This document shows, piece after piece, positions 12,389 to 23,517 of a stretch of 64,000 nucleotides of DNA (positions are counted from its first letter, which is position 1; each line of letters begins with the position of its first letter). A program made the position numbers and the translations under genes. Where the stretch lies: positions 15,753,504 to 15,817,503 of the forward strand of contig CM037778.1 of the NCBI GenBank assembly GCA_021229015.1. Direction: 5' to 3'. Origin of the DNA: Solen grandis. Taxonomy: Eukaryota > Mollusca > Bivalvia > Adapedonta > Solenidae. Below the pieces are notes generated by a model. That model was not told the DNA's origin and made no database searches. It saw only the letters and a program-made list of their open reading frames with translations.

Positions 12389-13443
12389 CACAAAATTGTG
12401 AACATGAACAAGACAGCCAATGACACAAAATTGTGAACATGCACAAGACAGTCAATGACACAAAATTGTGAACATGCACAAGACAGCCAATGACACAAAA
12501 TTGTGAACATGAACAAGACAGCCAATGACACAAAATTGTGAACATGCACAAGACAGCTTATGACACAAAATTGTGAACATGCACAAGACAGTCAATGACA
12601 CAAAATTGTGAACATGCACAAGACAGCCAATGACACAAAATTGTGAACATGAACAAGACAGCTAATGTCACAAAATTATGAACATGAACAAGACAGCCAA
12701 TGTCACAAAATTGTGAACATGCACAAGACAGCTTATGACACAAAATTGTGAACATGAACAAGACAGCCAATGACACAAATTTGTGAACATGAACAAAACA
12801 GCCAATGACACAAACTTGTGAACATGAACAAGACAGCCAATGACACAAAATTGTGAACATGCACAAGACAGCTAATGACACAAAATTGTGAACATGAACA
12901 AGACAGCCAATGACACAAATTTGTGAACATGAACAAGACAGCCAATGACACAAACTTGTGAACATGAACAAGACAGCCAATGACACAAAATTGTGAACAT
13001 GAACAAGACAGCTAATAACACAAAATTGTGAACATGCACAACACAGCTAATGACACAAAATTGTGAACATGAACAAGACAGCTAATGACACAAAATTGTG
13101 AACATGCACAAGACAGCTAATGACACACAATTGTGAACATGAACAAGACAGCCAATGACACAAAATTGTGAACATGCACAAGACAGCTAATGACACAAAA
13201 TTGTGAACATGAACAAGACAGCCAATGACACAAAATTGTGAACATGAACAAGACAGCTAATGACACAAAATTGTGAACATGAACAAGACAGCCAATGACA
13301 CAAAATTGTGAACATGAACAAGACAGCCAATGACACAAAATTGTGAACATGCACAAGACAGCTAATGACACAAAATTGTGAACATGCACAAGACAGCCAA
13401 TGACACAAAATTGTAAACATTAACAAGACAGCTAATGACACAT
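12389..13443. repeat. Minisatellite, 35-bp unit, about 30 copies
   Basis: Tandem array of a 35-bp unit reading TGACACAAAATTGTGAACAT then GMACAAGACAGCYAA. Variants differ at the M position (GAACAAG or GCACAAG) and in CCAA, CTAA, TCAA or CTTA endings. Because 35 is not a multiple of three, a minus-strand frame passes through all three phases and stays open with a 35-residue period. The apparent Cys/Trp-rich proteins in that strand are artefacts of the array. Subtypes alternate irregularly, suggesting several rounds of local amplification. Confidence 0.95.
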
Positions 13444-13874
13444 GATTCTATTTTTTAGGTTTTACATATGTATATACTTAAAGTCTCTCATATCTTATTT
13501 TGAAAGGTTTTGTACTGATATATTTTACAATATTTTATAATTTTTAAGAATAACTACAAAAGTGAGACTATAAGCTGTCTGTTTGTATGTCTGTCATGCT
13601 TGCTAACAAGTGATAAAACAGTCAAGGCATGCTTACTTACTTACCTACATTGCATGCTTGCTTCATTACAGTTACAAAACAGCCACGGACACTTACATTG
13701 CTTTCAATGTATACATACTTACTTATAGTAACAAGTTGAGGACATTGATTACTTTCAGTAGCAAGACGGGTAAAGGCACTAGGGTACAGAAAATAATAAG
13801 GCAAAGTGTGCTTGCCTGCTTACAGCAACAAGACAGCTAAGGGCACTTGCTTTCTTACAGTTACATGACTTACA
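13444..13874. repeat. Degenerate spacer related to both flanking minisatellites
   Basis: After about 150 bp of unique AT-rich sequence, words such as AAACAGTCAAGGCATGCTTAC, AAACAGCCACGGACACTTAC and AAGACAGCTAAGGGCACTTGC recur at irregular spacing. They share the ACAGCYAAGG core with the arrays on both sides and look like eroded or ancestral units. The frame at 13610-13840 is not supported as a gene. Confidence 0.6.
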
Positions 13875-14450
13875 ATTGCTTTCAATAAAGACAGCCAATG
13901 GAACGTGCTTCACTTTCAATAGAAGAAAACCAATGGAATGTGCTTCACTTTCAATAGAAGAAAACTAATGGAACATGCTTCACTTTCAATAGAAGAAAAC
14001 CAATGGAACATGCTTCACTTTCAATAGAAGAAAACCAATGAAACGTGCTTCACCTTCAATAGAAGAAAACCAATGGAATGTGCTTCACTTTCAATAGAAG
14101 AAAACTAATGGAACATGCTTCACTTTCAATAGAAGAAAACCAATGGAACTTGCTTTACTTTCAATAGAAGAAAACCAGTGGAACTTGCTTTACTTTTAAT
14201 AGAAGAAAACCAATGGAACTTGCTTTACTTTCAATAGAAGAAAACCAGTGGAACTTGCTTTACTTTTAATAGAATAAAACCAATGGAACGTGCTTTACTT
14301 TCAATAGAAGAAAACCAGTGGAACTTTCTTTACTTTCAATAGAAGGAAACCAGTGGAACTTGCTTTACTTTTAATAGAATAAAACCAATGGAACGTGCTT
14401 TACTTTCAATAAAAAGACAGCAAATGGAACTTGCTTCACTTTCAAAGTTT
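13875..14450. repeat. Minisatellite, 36-bp unit, about 16 copies
   Basis: Tandem array of a 36-bp unit, TCAATAGAAGAAAACCAATG followed by GAACRTGCTTYACTTT. The first and last units carry AAAGACAGCCAATG-type sequence, linking it to the 35-bp array upstream. Units on the right differ in a consistent way (CTTTACTTT, CCAGTGG). Similar diverged units reappear at 14920-15005 beyond a pearl-like fragment. Confidence 0.95.
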
Positions 14451-14709
14451 AGAAATGAAGATGCTAGAGTGTAAACAAAGTGAAATCTGGCTTTTCTATA
14501 CTGAAAGGGGCATAACTCCTGAATTAACTGGACACTATCAGCCATAACTGAATCCCATTGCATGGTAATGGTAATAAAAATTGTCTTAAAATTTGAAGAT
14601 GATTGCTAAAAAATGAAGATGCTACAGTGTAAACTAAACACTAAAATTGTTGACAATGACACCGCACGACGGACACTCATGGGATCACAAAGGCTTACCC
14701 TGAGGCTAA
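14451..14709 (+). mobile_element. Truncated pearl-like element (3' part)
   Basis: Carries the core phrase GAAATGAAGATGCTAGAGTG with GGGGCATAACTCCTGA, also seen in the 37265 copy, followed by a CGCACGACGGACACTC remnant of the ACGG microsatellite and GCTTACCCTGAGGCTAAAAA. The terminal hairpin has been reduced and the 5' half is missing. It interrupts the minisatellite, whose units resume further right. Confidence 0.6.
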
Positions 14710-15785
14710 AAAAAGGCAACCAAGGGCTCTTTCTTACTGAGAAGAGCACTTGCTTATTGATGCCAGAGTGATGGACCTTATGCATGACAGTTCCTCTTTT
14801 CAAGCTCTGACCATCAGTGGAATTGCATTTCAATATCATATGTAGAGCCAAATAAAAAGTGGCACAGACAGACAGATGACGAAGAAGTTCCTCTACTTAT
14901 GGCAGGTGACACAATAAATAGACAGCCAAGAGTACTTGTTTACTTTCAATAAATATACACCAAATGGAACTTCCTTAACTTTCAATAAAAAGACAGCCAC
15001 TGATTTTGCTTAAGAAGGCAAGTAATGGCTAAATGGTATGTTTCTTGTATACATGCATATTATTATGTATTCACCAGTTTCTTGAATGACACACTTCACT
15101 CTCCATATTATTTTTCTGTTATGAGTAATCTACCTCCCACAAAGTCTACTATCCGCAATAATCCCCAATTTTCATATTCATCCCACCACTGTAATCCCGC
15201 CCACCCCTTACATTTGTCCTTTGTATTGTAGGTCTAAGCTCCATACAAGTCATCCTAATAACTGTATAGGTATGCACTGAATGCTTTTGATGATCCTAGT
15301 TATGCTGTTTAAAGCAGCCAATCATATCTCTGTACCTACTGAACTGTACAAAAACTGGCAACAAACACTATCTTTGTTATTCAAGGTTTCATAGAAATCA
15401 TGTCATTGCATAATAATTTAAATGGGAACAAATCAATAAAGTGATGTTAATAATATTAAAATGGGAATAAAAAGAAATAGATGTATCTCTTTTTTTTTCG
15501 TTTCTTCTTTTCAAAATGGTGATATTAGTGTTACATTTAGCAAGTTACGAATATTGTAAGAAAAGTTGAAAAACTTGTGGATTGGCAAAAAAAATATATT
15601 GAATAATGTGCATTTCATGTATCCATACTACAAAAAGTTGAGTCACTAAAGTTTCATTTAAAAAAATTATGGGGACAGGGAGAAAGGCGTCCAAAATATT
15701 CTTAATACTGCCAAGTATTTGAATAATGGGTAGGCCGGATTATAAATCTACATTTTTGATAAAACAATCAAATGGCAATAACTCT
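14710..15785. other. Non-coding stretch with residual minisatellite units
   Basis: Two or three diverged AAAGACAGCC / TTTACTTTCAATAAA units lie at 14900-15005. The rest is AT-rich. No gene was recognised; the frames at 14606-14851 and 15025-15231 lack any domain. Confidence 0.5.
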
Positions 15786-16913
15786 AAACAAGAGTGCCAG
15801 TGATGCCACAATATACGCCGCCACAAAATATAAAGACCAAGAGGGGTCCTTTAATTATTTGCTTTTAACATTTCTGTAAGCATAAGCTCATAATGAAGTC
15901 TGTAAGACCAATTAATTTAGCTGAACAGAGATAGAACCCTAAAAATGCTTCCAATATGACAGTAGGTCAAATAGCAGTATCAATATGAATCCTTTTTTCT
16001 TTCTCCACATAACTCTAGCAAAAATCACTGTACCAGAAAATCCCTGCTTTATGCACTTTTACCTGTTTAGAAACTTGAGTTGTGTTTTCAAGAGACCATG
16101 TTTAGAAAGGCATACAGTGGCGCTATCGTATCAGTTGTCAGAAATAGCGTATATCGTTCGTATCGCATTGTATCGTATAGTATACACAATCGCATCGTAA
16201 CGTATCAAATCGTATCCTATCGCATTCAATCGTATTACACATAATGAACGAGATCTTATCACATCGTATCGTAAAGCAATGGTATATCGTAAATTGCATA
16301 ACTTATATCGTATCGAGTCACTCTAAGATTTTTGGCAGTCTATAGTTCGGGACACCCTTTGTTTATTTTTTTTATAGAAAATAATTATTCTTCGTGTCTC
16401 TAAATTCAATATTTTGCATATATGTATTATTTTTTTATCATAAATTATATTGTGTAGTATAATCTTATTAATAACATTCTTTTACTTTTTATGTACCGGT
16501 ATATACATGTGTAGTGGCCTACGTGACTTTCTGCAGCAGACGCCATGCGTCGTTAAGCAATTTAATGAACGTGTGAAAAATATGTATTCGGAAGCATTAA
16601 ATCAGTATTGAAGTATACGCTGGGCTACATTCGTTCCTCTAAGTTTATTTGATGTGTTTGATCAAAATTTTCATGATTAGCAAGTCTGAAAATTAACAAT
16701 TTAAATCTGACCTAACTATGCATAATCAAACTCCGATTTCGTCCAAGATGTTGCTTCCTTTGAATAACTTATTTTCCGGGACCTTTTTCCTCTGCAGTGT
16801 TCGCTCGCGTGCTCTTATTAAAAACATTGAAAGAGATGATCGTAACTTTCGCATATACCTACATTATAGTTCTAATGTGCATTTTTGTTATTTCCTACTT
16901 TATTTACCCCCCC

Positions 16914-16943
16914 TTTCTCTCTCTCTCTCTCTCTGTCTCTCTC
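16914..16943. repeat. CT microsatellite
   Basis: A (TC)n run with one G interruption inside the 16115-19481 element. Confidence 0.9.
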
Positions 16944-17019
16944 CACTAATGCAAACGTCATAATTTGCACAGAAGATATTTCTTTTCTCCCTCTCTTTCA
17001 GTTTGAATAAGCAATATAA

Positions 17020-17230
17020 TATCAGGAGGTCTTGGATTCGAAACCCAACCGGGGTACATTCCTCTGGTGATAGCGTTAAGACATATAAAATTTGTACTAG
17101 ATTCGCCCTTTGGGGTTGCTATGGGAACTAGGAGAACTCAGTACTGGTTCTAAGCAGGAACTTCTCTCCCCTGTATTGGTCGGTGCTATTCCCCTGACAC
17201 GTAAAAAAACCAATGCATCTTTTCGCGAAA
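17020..17230. mobile_element. Possible SINE segment
   Basis: Contains GGATTCGAAACCCAACCGGG, which resembles a Pol III B-box region, followed by a conserved-looking stretch through GGTCGGTGCTATTCCCCTGA. The A-box side is not clear. It is interpreted as a tRNA-derived SINE inserted within the larger TIR element; the boundaries are approximate. Confidence 0.35.
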
Positions 17231-20203
17231 TGAGCTAGGGTATCGCACCCGGACCCACTTGTATCCAACTACTGTCTTTTATGGTGCTATTTTTTTTTTT
17301 TGCTTAAAAAAAAAAGAAAGAACGACAAAATCAGGACCCCTACAATAGAAGATTAACATACTGCCTTTGCAAATAGAGGCATACGGTTTCAGTCAATTTA
17401 CCGATCCCTCCATGTCCATGAAAACACAAATTCACTACATGATAAAAGTTAAATGGGGGAAAAAAATCTATAAACTCCATATAATTACATGTATAGTTCG
17501 CTTAAAGTATATCTGATTTTTTTTCTCATGTATGTTAATTTATGCATGAATGTGTATATTTAACCAACGTAATTGTATTTCACCAGACGCGTGTCATACC
17601 TTCTTATCAGCAGGCACAGCATGTGTTAATTTTTACTGGATATGTCACCTTAATGTATCGCCGGTACCAATGTACTGTCACTCCCCACCCCCCAATCCCA
17701 CCCCAAGGCGATGGAGGGACAATCAACCTTTACACAACATGAATGTTATAACCGGTACTAATTAACGTGACAGAAAACATGAAAGATGGTCGCAGGCCTA
17801 TTGTGAGAACATTAACACAGAAAGAACCAGGGTGTTATGTATATATTGTCACTGGTTAGCTTAGTCAAAAACTATTCCTCTATTATAATAAATATTATGT
17901 AATAATTTACAAGTAACTTAGAATAAGTATGTGTATATACATACATACATTATTGAGCACTTACATAATATAAACTGTACCGACTAAATTAATACCGTCT
18001 GACTAAAAGCTCCGCCGCCTACGCGTTTTAAAGTATATATTCACAACATTGAGAGTGTACATAATGAAGTGTGACCCTTAATACATAAAACTCAAAATTC
18101 TTCATCCTACCAAGGAGTGTCCCAAAAACAACGGAGGAATCTACTAGACAACAACAACATGATTACAAGTTTCTTCCATTAATTAATTTGATTCATATTG
18201 TTAATTCCTTTTTATGTATTTCATTATTACATTATTGTTAAAATTAAATTGTCATCATAGAAATATTATATTCCGAAGAGGAAGACATATATCAGTATAT
18301 TTCCATAGCGAATCTTGTTGATGATGATGGCCAGCACAAGATCTCTCTCTCTCTTGAGGGGGTGGGGTTCTTTACAAATTAAAGACTAATGAACTTTTAA
18401 AAAATATAGTAATCACATATGAGTAAGTCTTAGAGTATTCTTATGATTGATAAAACAAATAAAAATTATTTTTTATAGTTAAAACAGCGAGTAAAATATA
18501 GCAACAGTTCTTTTATAGGAACAATTAATTTGTGCTTATAGTTTGAAAGCATGGGACCAATTTAGAAGTTGTTTGCAAATTAGATTTTCTGCTATTATCA
18601 TGTTTAAGCTGCGACAGAATCGGCGACCTCTTCACTAATTACTTCCCTTCGAACAAGATGGCCTTACGGTCTTCGTTGTTTTTTTTTAATTAATTATTTG
18701 TTTAAAGAAGTAGCAATACGGGAAATCTCTTTCTCTCTATATATAAGGTGCAAGTTGCATGCAGTTGTTCATGGCTATTTGACAGTTAACCAGAAGTTCT
18801 CTAGCACGTGCTATACTTCTATGTGTTGGGTCACAAGTGCTCAATGAGCGCTCGCAATCGTATATAAAACGGCATGGATCAATTATATTATATTCATATT
18901 TTTTTAAGAAAAGAATATTGTGTTAATTAACACAAGTAGCAGAGTACTAGATATCAGTAAAGTACTGTTATCATATGTATTTACTGTGATTATTATTATT
19001 ACATGTATTCATAAAAATATGTTTATAAATCATCTTCATTAAAAAAAACTTTTTCTCATTATATGTGCCGTTAACAGTGGTCTCGATGGAGATCGCAGAG
19101 TCCGTCGCTTTTTCAGGGGGACTGCAATTTAGTATGTCCCCATTTCCTGTCGCTCGCAATGTTTATTTCAGATGAACACACGGATTACCAGTTATATGTA
19201 ATGATAAATATTGTTAACAACATGAAGTTTTTGCATATTTCTGGACTTGTAGTCAAATTAAGCTTGCAGGTATAAAAATGTCATGTAAACCGTGCTTACT
19301 GTATATTGTATCTCGCATAACGTAAATCGCAGATCGTATATCGTATGGTATTAGATTATAAACGCATCAAAAAGGAAATCAATTTTGCATATCGCAGATC
19401 ATATATCGCTTATCGTATATCGTTCGTATTTCAATCGTATATCAATCGTATTTTTTGACAACTGATACGATAGCACCACTGTAACTATTGCAAATATTGA
19501 TGAACATCAAAATCCCTGCTTTGTGCATATCTACCCAGTATAGTAATGACATTGCCCAAGTTTTGAAAAGATTAGGTCAGAAACATACAAGAAATTGCAT
19601 TCACAAAGCTGAAATATCAATCAGCTATTTTGCAAAAATTAATGAACTGGAAAATTGCCACTTCATGCACATCTACCCATTATAAGATACATTCAGAAAT
19701 GTAGGAGGAGTTGCGTTCACAAGGCTGCGATATCAATCAGCTACAGAGACTAAGTTTCAAGGGACACAAATCTTGTAAAAATCAATGGACCGGAAAATCA
19801 CCACTTCATGCACATCTACCCATTATAGTAATGACATTGACCAAGTTTTGAAAAGATTCATTCAGAAATGTAGGAGGAGTTGCGTTCACAAGATATGGAC
19901 GTACAGACATACTGACGGACAGACGGAGAAGATGACGCCAATATACGACCGCCTCTGGCGGCGTATAAAAAATTGGTCCAAGCTGAATGTGCCAACAATA
20001 CTTAAGTGCTGGGCCAGGAACCAGTCATTTGTGTGAAGTTTTATCCAATTTTGGCCGAGGGGAGGAGAAGCACATGTGTACAAAAAAAACACTGTTAAAA
20101 AAAGGCCCATATCTCTGTAACAAACATTTTAAGCTACATGTATTGATAACATTCAAAACTAACCTTGTTACCAATCATTTCATGTGACATAATATGGACA
20201 ATA

Positions 20204-20381
20204 CAGGCGTGCGTTCAGTATGCCGAACCGTATGCAACTGTATGCTTACAGTCAGCTATAAAACTACCTCATTGCCATAAACCGTAATGTCCACATGAAC
20301 AGCATGATATAAGGTCTCAAGACAACTCCAGAGCTGACTGTAAGCGCTGGTTACATATGGTTTGACATACTGATACGCCTG
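20204..20381. mobile_element. Palindromic MITE, 178 bp
   Basis: The left end CAGGCGTGCGTTCAGTATG.. and the right end ..CATACTGATACGCCTG are inverse complements. The imperfect inverted repeats run about 50 bp on each side up to the shared TTACAGTCAGCT / AGCTGACTGTAA. The centre is about 75 bp and non-coding. The target duplication is not clear (ATA/ATC next to the ends). The family is not recognised. Confidence 0.6.
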
Positions 20382-21071
20382 ATCTATACACAGATGGACA
20401 GGATGATTCACAGTCTCAGTAACACTGTAAATAATATTGTCAAACCTGTTTTTAATGGTCAGTCAAGGGAACAAGAGAATATGACCCTTTAACATAGGTG
20501 GTCATTAAATAACGGTTCAATAAATAATCATATGCTAGTTTGATTTAATTAAAACTGACCACTAAATGCAGGTTGACCACTTAATAAAGGTAGTCGCTAA
20601 TACAAAGTTAAACTGTATTTCAGTAATATAGCGCCATCTTGTTTATTACAGATGGAGGCAGACCTGAGTCTACAGAGGCATCATGGGACCATCTGCAACC
20701 ATTAGTCAAACTAAATTATGTTTAAAACTGTTCTGGAAGGTTTTAGATGGAGCATCAGTCTAACCTGCTTTATGGAAGCCCTGGTATTTTTTTGGTCTCA
20801 CTGCATTTAGCTGTCAGTTTGAGATCCCCAAAACTAAGATCACTGTATCTTCACACAATTACTTTCAGTAGCCTACAGTCAAGAACTGCCATTCCCAATG
20901 GTGATATCACACTGCTTTGGGATCAACAGGGTGCCAGATGACTCGGAAAATGAGGACATACATTTCAGTGTATTGTATGTCATATTTAAGCATATAAATT
21001 GTATTTGTCTGCAAACTCTCTATTACGTCTGCAGCAAGCATTACTCATTCCATGACCTCACATATCTCAGG
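20382..21071. other. Non-coding stretch with a possible further MITE
   Basis: No gene seen. The interval 20425-20620 holds ACTGTAAATAATATTGTCAAACCTG at one side and GACCACTTAATAAAGGTAGTCGCTAAT..TTAAACTGT at the other. This is reminiscent of a short TIR element with ACTGT ends, but the inverted repeats are too diverged for a firm call. The frames at 20747-21092 have no recognisable product. Confidence 0.4.
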
Positions 21072-21313
21072 TTAACCCTTTCCCTCATATAGACTCATTT
21101 TGACGCCCTCAATAGGTATCACATAAAGCCTGATCTGCAGAAAACCACAGTTAAACCTTACCAAATTTAATTATAAAGTCCTCATTTCCAGACCACTGAG
21201 GAGCAGCGAACAGCATAAAACCTGATCAGCCTGCGAGTTACTCGCAGGCTGATCTGGTTTTATGCTGTTCGCATAGGTCTTTTCATGGTGTCCTCTATGA
21301 GGGAAAGGGTTAA
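21072..21313 (+). mobile_element. piggyBac-like MITE, copy A (about 240 bp)
   Basis: Bounded by TTAA on both sides, with inverted ends CCCTTTCCCTCATA and TATGAGGGAAAGGG. CCC..GGG ends flanked by a TTAA duplication are the hallmark of piggyBac-superfamily elements. A near-perfect 65-nt internal hairpin (21207-21271) is built from CGAACAGCATAAAACC and CTGCGAGT arms. There is no coding capacity. Copies occur near 23407, 27467, 39775 and 49621. Confidence 0.8.
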
Positions 21314-22551
21314 TCCTTATGGCTGTACAAAATTATCATTTATTGTAATCAATTGATCAAGAAAATTACACTTTCCAATGGTGTTAATGTAAATTTTCAT
21401 TTTCAAAATGAACTGTTTCTGCAAGGTATATTGTTAAAAGATAAGTATTTTATCAGCAGGTAATGTTTTTTTTAACTTGTCTGACCTTATGTCAGCTGAA
21501 GATGTAACAGTTAAGGTATTTTTCTGAAAGATATTTGGGAATCAACAACTTACAGTAAGTCCAAAAAACTTAATATTTGATAAATTATCTTTGGAATTAT
21601 TTGGATAAGACATGCAATTAAAATATGAGATTATGAATTATTGTTTATGAAGGTAAAATGCTCCCTTCTGATTAAGATGGTCACCTGCCTTAAAATGTCA
21701 AAACGGTCACATCCCTCGACTCAATTATCTCATAAACCATTTAAACGTCAGTTAATTAATATTTAAATCATGAATATTCATGAGATAAAGGGTTAAGCAT
21801 AGAAACCATGCCAAGAACAAGAGCATTGTCTGTACAAAGCTGATATTGATAACCATGCAGGCCCGAAACAAAACAGGCACATTACCAAGCAATAATATTT
21901 ATTCCTCCCACTGTTATTTTTCAAGCTATTAGTTCCCAATTACATATTTGATAGAAGCTAGCAATGAGATGCATTGTTTAGCATGTTGGCATGGCGCATG
22001 CTACCTTAGTACAGGAGCTTAATGACTGATCATTATGTAAATGTCTGAAACTGGATGGTACATATGGTTAGAATCATCATAAAGCTGCCATTTATTTATC
22101 TCTAGTTATGCTTCATCCTGAAAACTATTCAAACTATGTGAATTAGGAGTCTTCCATGTGATACATAACTGAAAATGACGTAACTATTGACTTTACCCTT
22201 CCCTATATAGATGCCCTATCTTTACCATGTTGGGTCAAAGAAACCTCAATCATACGGAAAATTGATTACAAAAATACAGAACACTAAATTTAAATTACAT
22301 TTTGAAGACTTAGTGCAACACTACAATTGCTATGAAAAACAAAGCAACAGAATCTCAGGCATTTGGGGACTTTTATCCATTCAAGACATATAGTGCTGCC
22401 TGACTGTGATATTTCAGCCTAGACAAGTGGTATGATACCACACCAGCCATTTTTATCATGTCATACCCACAGACAAGTGGTATTATACCACATCAGTCAC
22501 ATAATCCTGTCACCCATGTAGACAAGTTGTTGTAAGCTGGGATTTAACATA
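21314..22551. other. Non-coding stretch, no gene seen
   Basis: AT-rich. A dispersed repeat segment (about 21700-21850, with ATGAATATTCATGAGATAAAGGG) shares words with 27279-27320 and 51121-51160, indicating another repeat family built around ATGAATATTCAT. The segment 22400-22550 contains partial SINE-like repeats of the type found at 22553-22838. No gene was recognised. Confidence 0.45.
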
Positions 22552-22552
22552 C

Positions 22553-22838
22553 CACTACAGTATTTCAGTCATTTGGAGATGATGTCTACTTGAGACAGAT
22601 CTAGTGCTGTCACACTACAGTATCACATCATAGACATGTGGCATGATACCACACCCAGTCACATTATCCCGACACCGAGCCAACCAGTCCTGGAACTACC
22701 CTTATATGCTGAGTGCCAAGCAAGGGAGCTATACCAGTTTCATTTGTTACAATTTTGTTATGTCATGGCCAGGGATCAAACCCACAACCACTTGCTGCCA
22801 AAGCGGACGCTCTAACCTTTCGGCCACAGGGGACAGTC
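22553..22838 (-). mobile_element. tRNA-derived SINE, near full length
   Basis: On the minus strand the head at the right carries TGGCCGAAAGGTTAGAGCG (A-box) and GGGTTTGATCCCTGG (B-box), the two internal Pol III promoter boxes of a tRNA. The body includes GTGGTATCATGCCACATGTC and CTCAAGTAGACATCATCTCC, and the tail lies at 22553-22580. The same body recurs at 28430-28590, 48948-49215, 51205-51388 and 52230-52490, and as tail fragments inside the 4.9-7.4 kb duplication. Tails of other copies end in GACGTTAAAC with AAAC-type runs. No protein is encoded; mobilisation would depend on a LINE in trans. Confidence 0.65.
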
Positions 22839-23406
22839 AAGACAAGTAGTGTGAAACTACACCACATTATCCTGTTATACTCATAGAAAAGTCGTGGAAC
22901 TACCCTTATGTTATGAGGACCAAGCGCAAAAAAATATACCAGTACTATTTTAAAGACTCTTTTAAGTTGTGACCAGGAATTGAATCCTCATCCTCCAAGT
23001 TACAGAAAGGACATTCTTACGACACAATACAAGGTTGATACAGTGAAATTCTGATCAACATCCTGGCTGTATTTAATATTGATTGTAAATATCAAATTTC
23101 AACACAGTAATAGATCATAGATATAAATTTTACCTAGTTTCAAATTTATGTACTCATTTCAAATTAATAAATATCCTGACTCAAATTCCTCTTTGTTAAC
23201 ATTAATATTCCTTTCATTAAAGTTACAAATTTTCCAAGGAACTGAATACTAAAGCTGCACAAATATTTTCAGAAACTAGAACACAAGTTGCCCTAAAGCT
23301 ATTTCTTATTAAAACAACAGAATTTTTAAGCCAATAGATGTTATCCGGAACTTGGCAAATGTGTTTTTTTCCAATCTAATCCAGGGGTTCAAACAAACTT
23401 TTACCA

Positions 23407-23517
23407 TTAACCCTTTCCCTCATAGAAGAAACCATGAAAAGACCTATGTGAACAACATAAAACCAGATCAGCCTGCGAGTAACTCGCAAAATGAGTCTAT
23501 ATGAGGGAAAGGGTTAA
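23407..23517 (-). mobile_element. piggyBac-like MITE, copy B (internally deleted)
   Basis: TTAA plus CCCTTTCCCTCATA at the left and TATGAGGGAAAGGG plus TTAA at the right. Only about half of the standard element lies between, the deletion joining the first arm of the hairpin directly to the opposite terminal block. Orientation is opposite to copy A. Confidence 0.75.

Larger units (their letters stand above)
16115..19481. mobile_element. 3.4-kb TIR element with TA target duplication, non-autonomous
   Basis: The element starts CAGTGGCGCTATCGTATCAG at 16115 and ends with the inverse complement at 19456-19481. The inverted repeats match at 25 of 26 positions and are flanked on both sides by TA (16113-16114, 19482-19483). 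CAGTG ends and a TA duplication are typical of Tc1/mariner-superfamily transposons. Both subterminal zones (16141-16320 and 19300-19450) are crowded with ATCGTATCG / ATATCGTA words, which could be transposase-binding repeats. No transposase is visible in 3.4 kb, so movement would need a source in trans. The interior contains a tRNA-like SINE segment (17020-17230) and a CT microsatellite. Confidence 0.75.
15786..19972 (+). mobile_element. pearl-like element, family 2, split by a nested insertion
   Basis: The left end reads AAACAAGAGTGCCAGTGATG, with an imperfect hairpin at 15794-15809, followed by ATATACGCCGCC (15811-15822). The right end has a CTGACGGACAGACGG microsatellite-like patch (about 19909-19925) and a hairpin ATATACGACCGCC-TCT-GGCGGCGTAT (19941-19966), then AAAAA. 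The core units contain CATCTACCCATTATAGTAATGAC and TGTAGGAGGAGTTGCGTTCAC phrases. The core is interrupted at a TA dinucleotide by the 16115-19481 element, so the pearl-like copy itself is only about 0.8 kb. The layout is that of family 1, but the subterminal sequences differ. Confidence 0.7.

Noticed and set aside
12558..13441. Cys/Trp/His-rich repetitive minus-strand proteins
   Set aside because: Translation of the 35-bp minisatellite running through all phases; several frames show the same words.
12389..15010. CRISPR-like appearance of 35-36-bp repeats
   Set aside because: Units are contiguous with no unique spacers, and the context is a eukaryotic genome.
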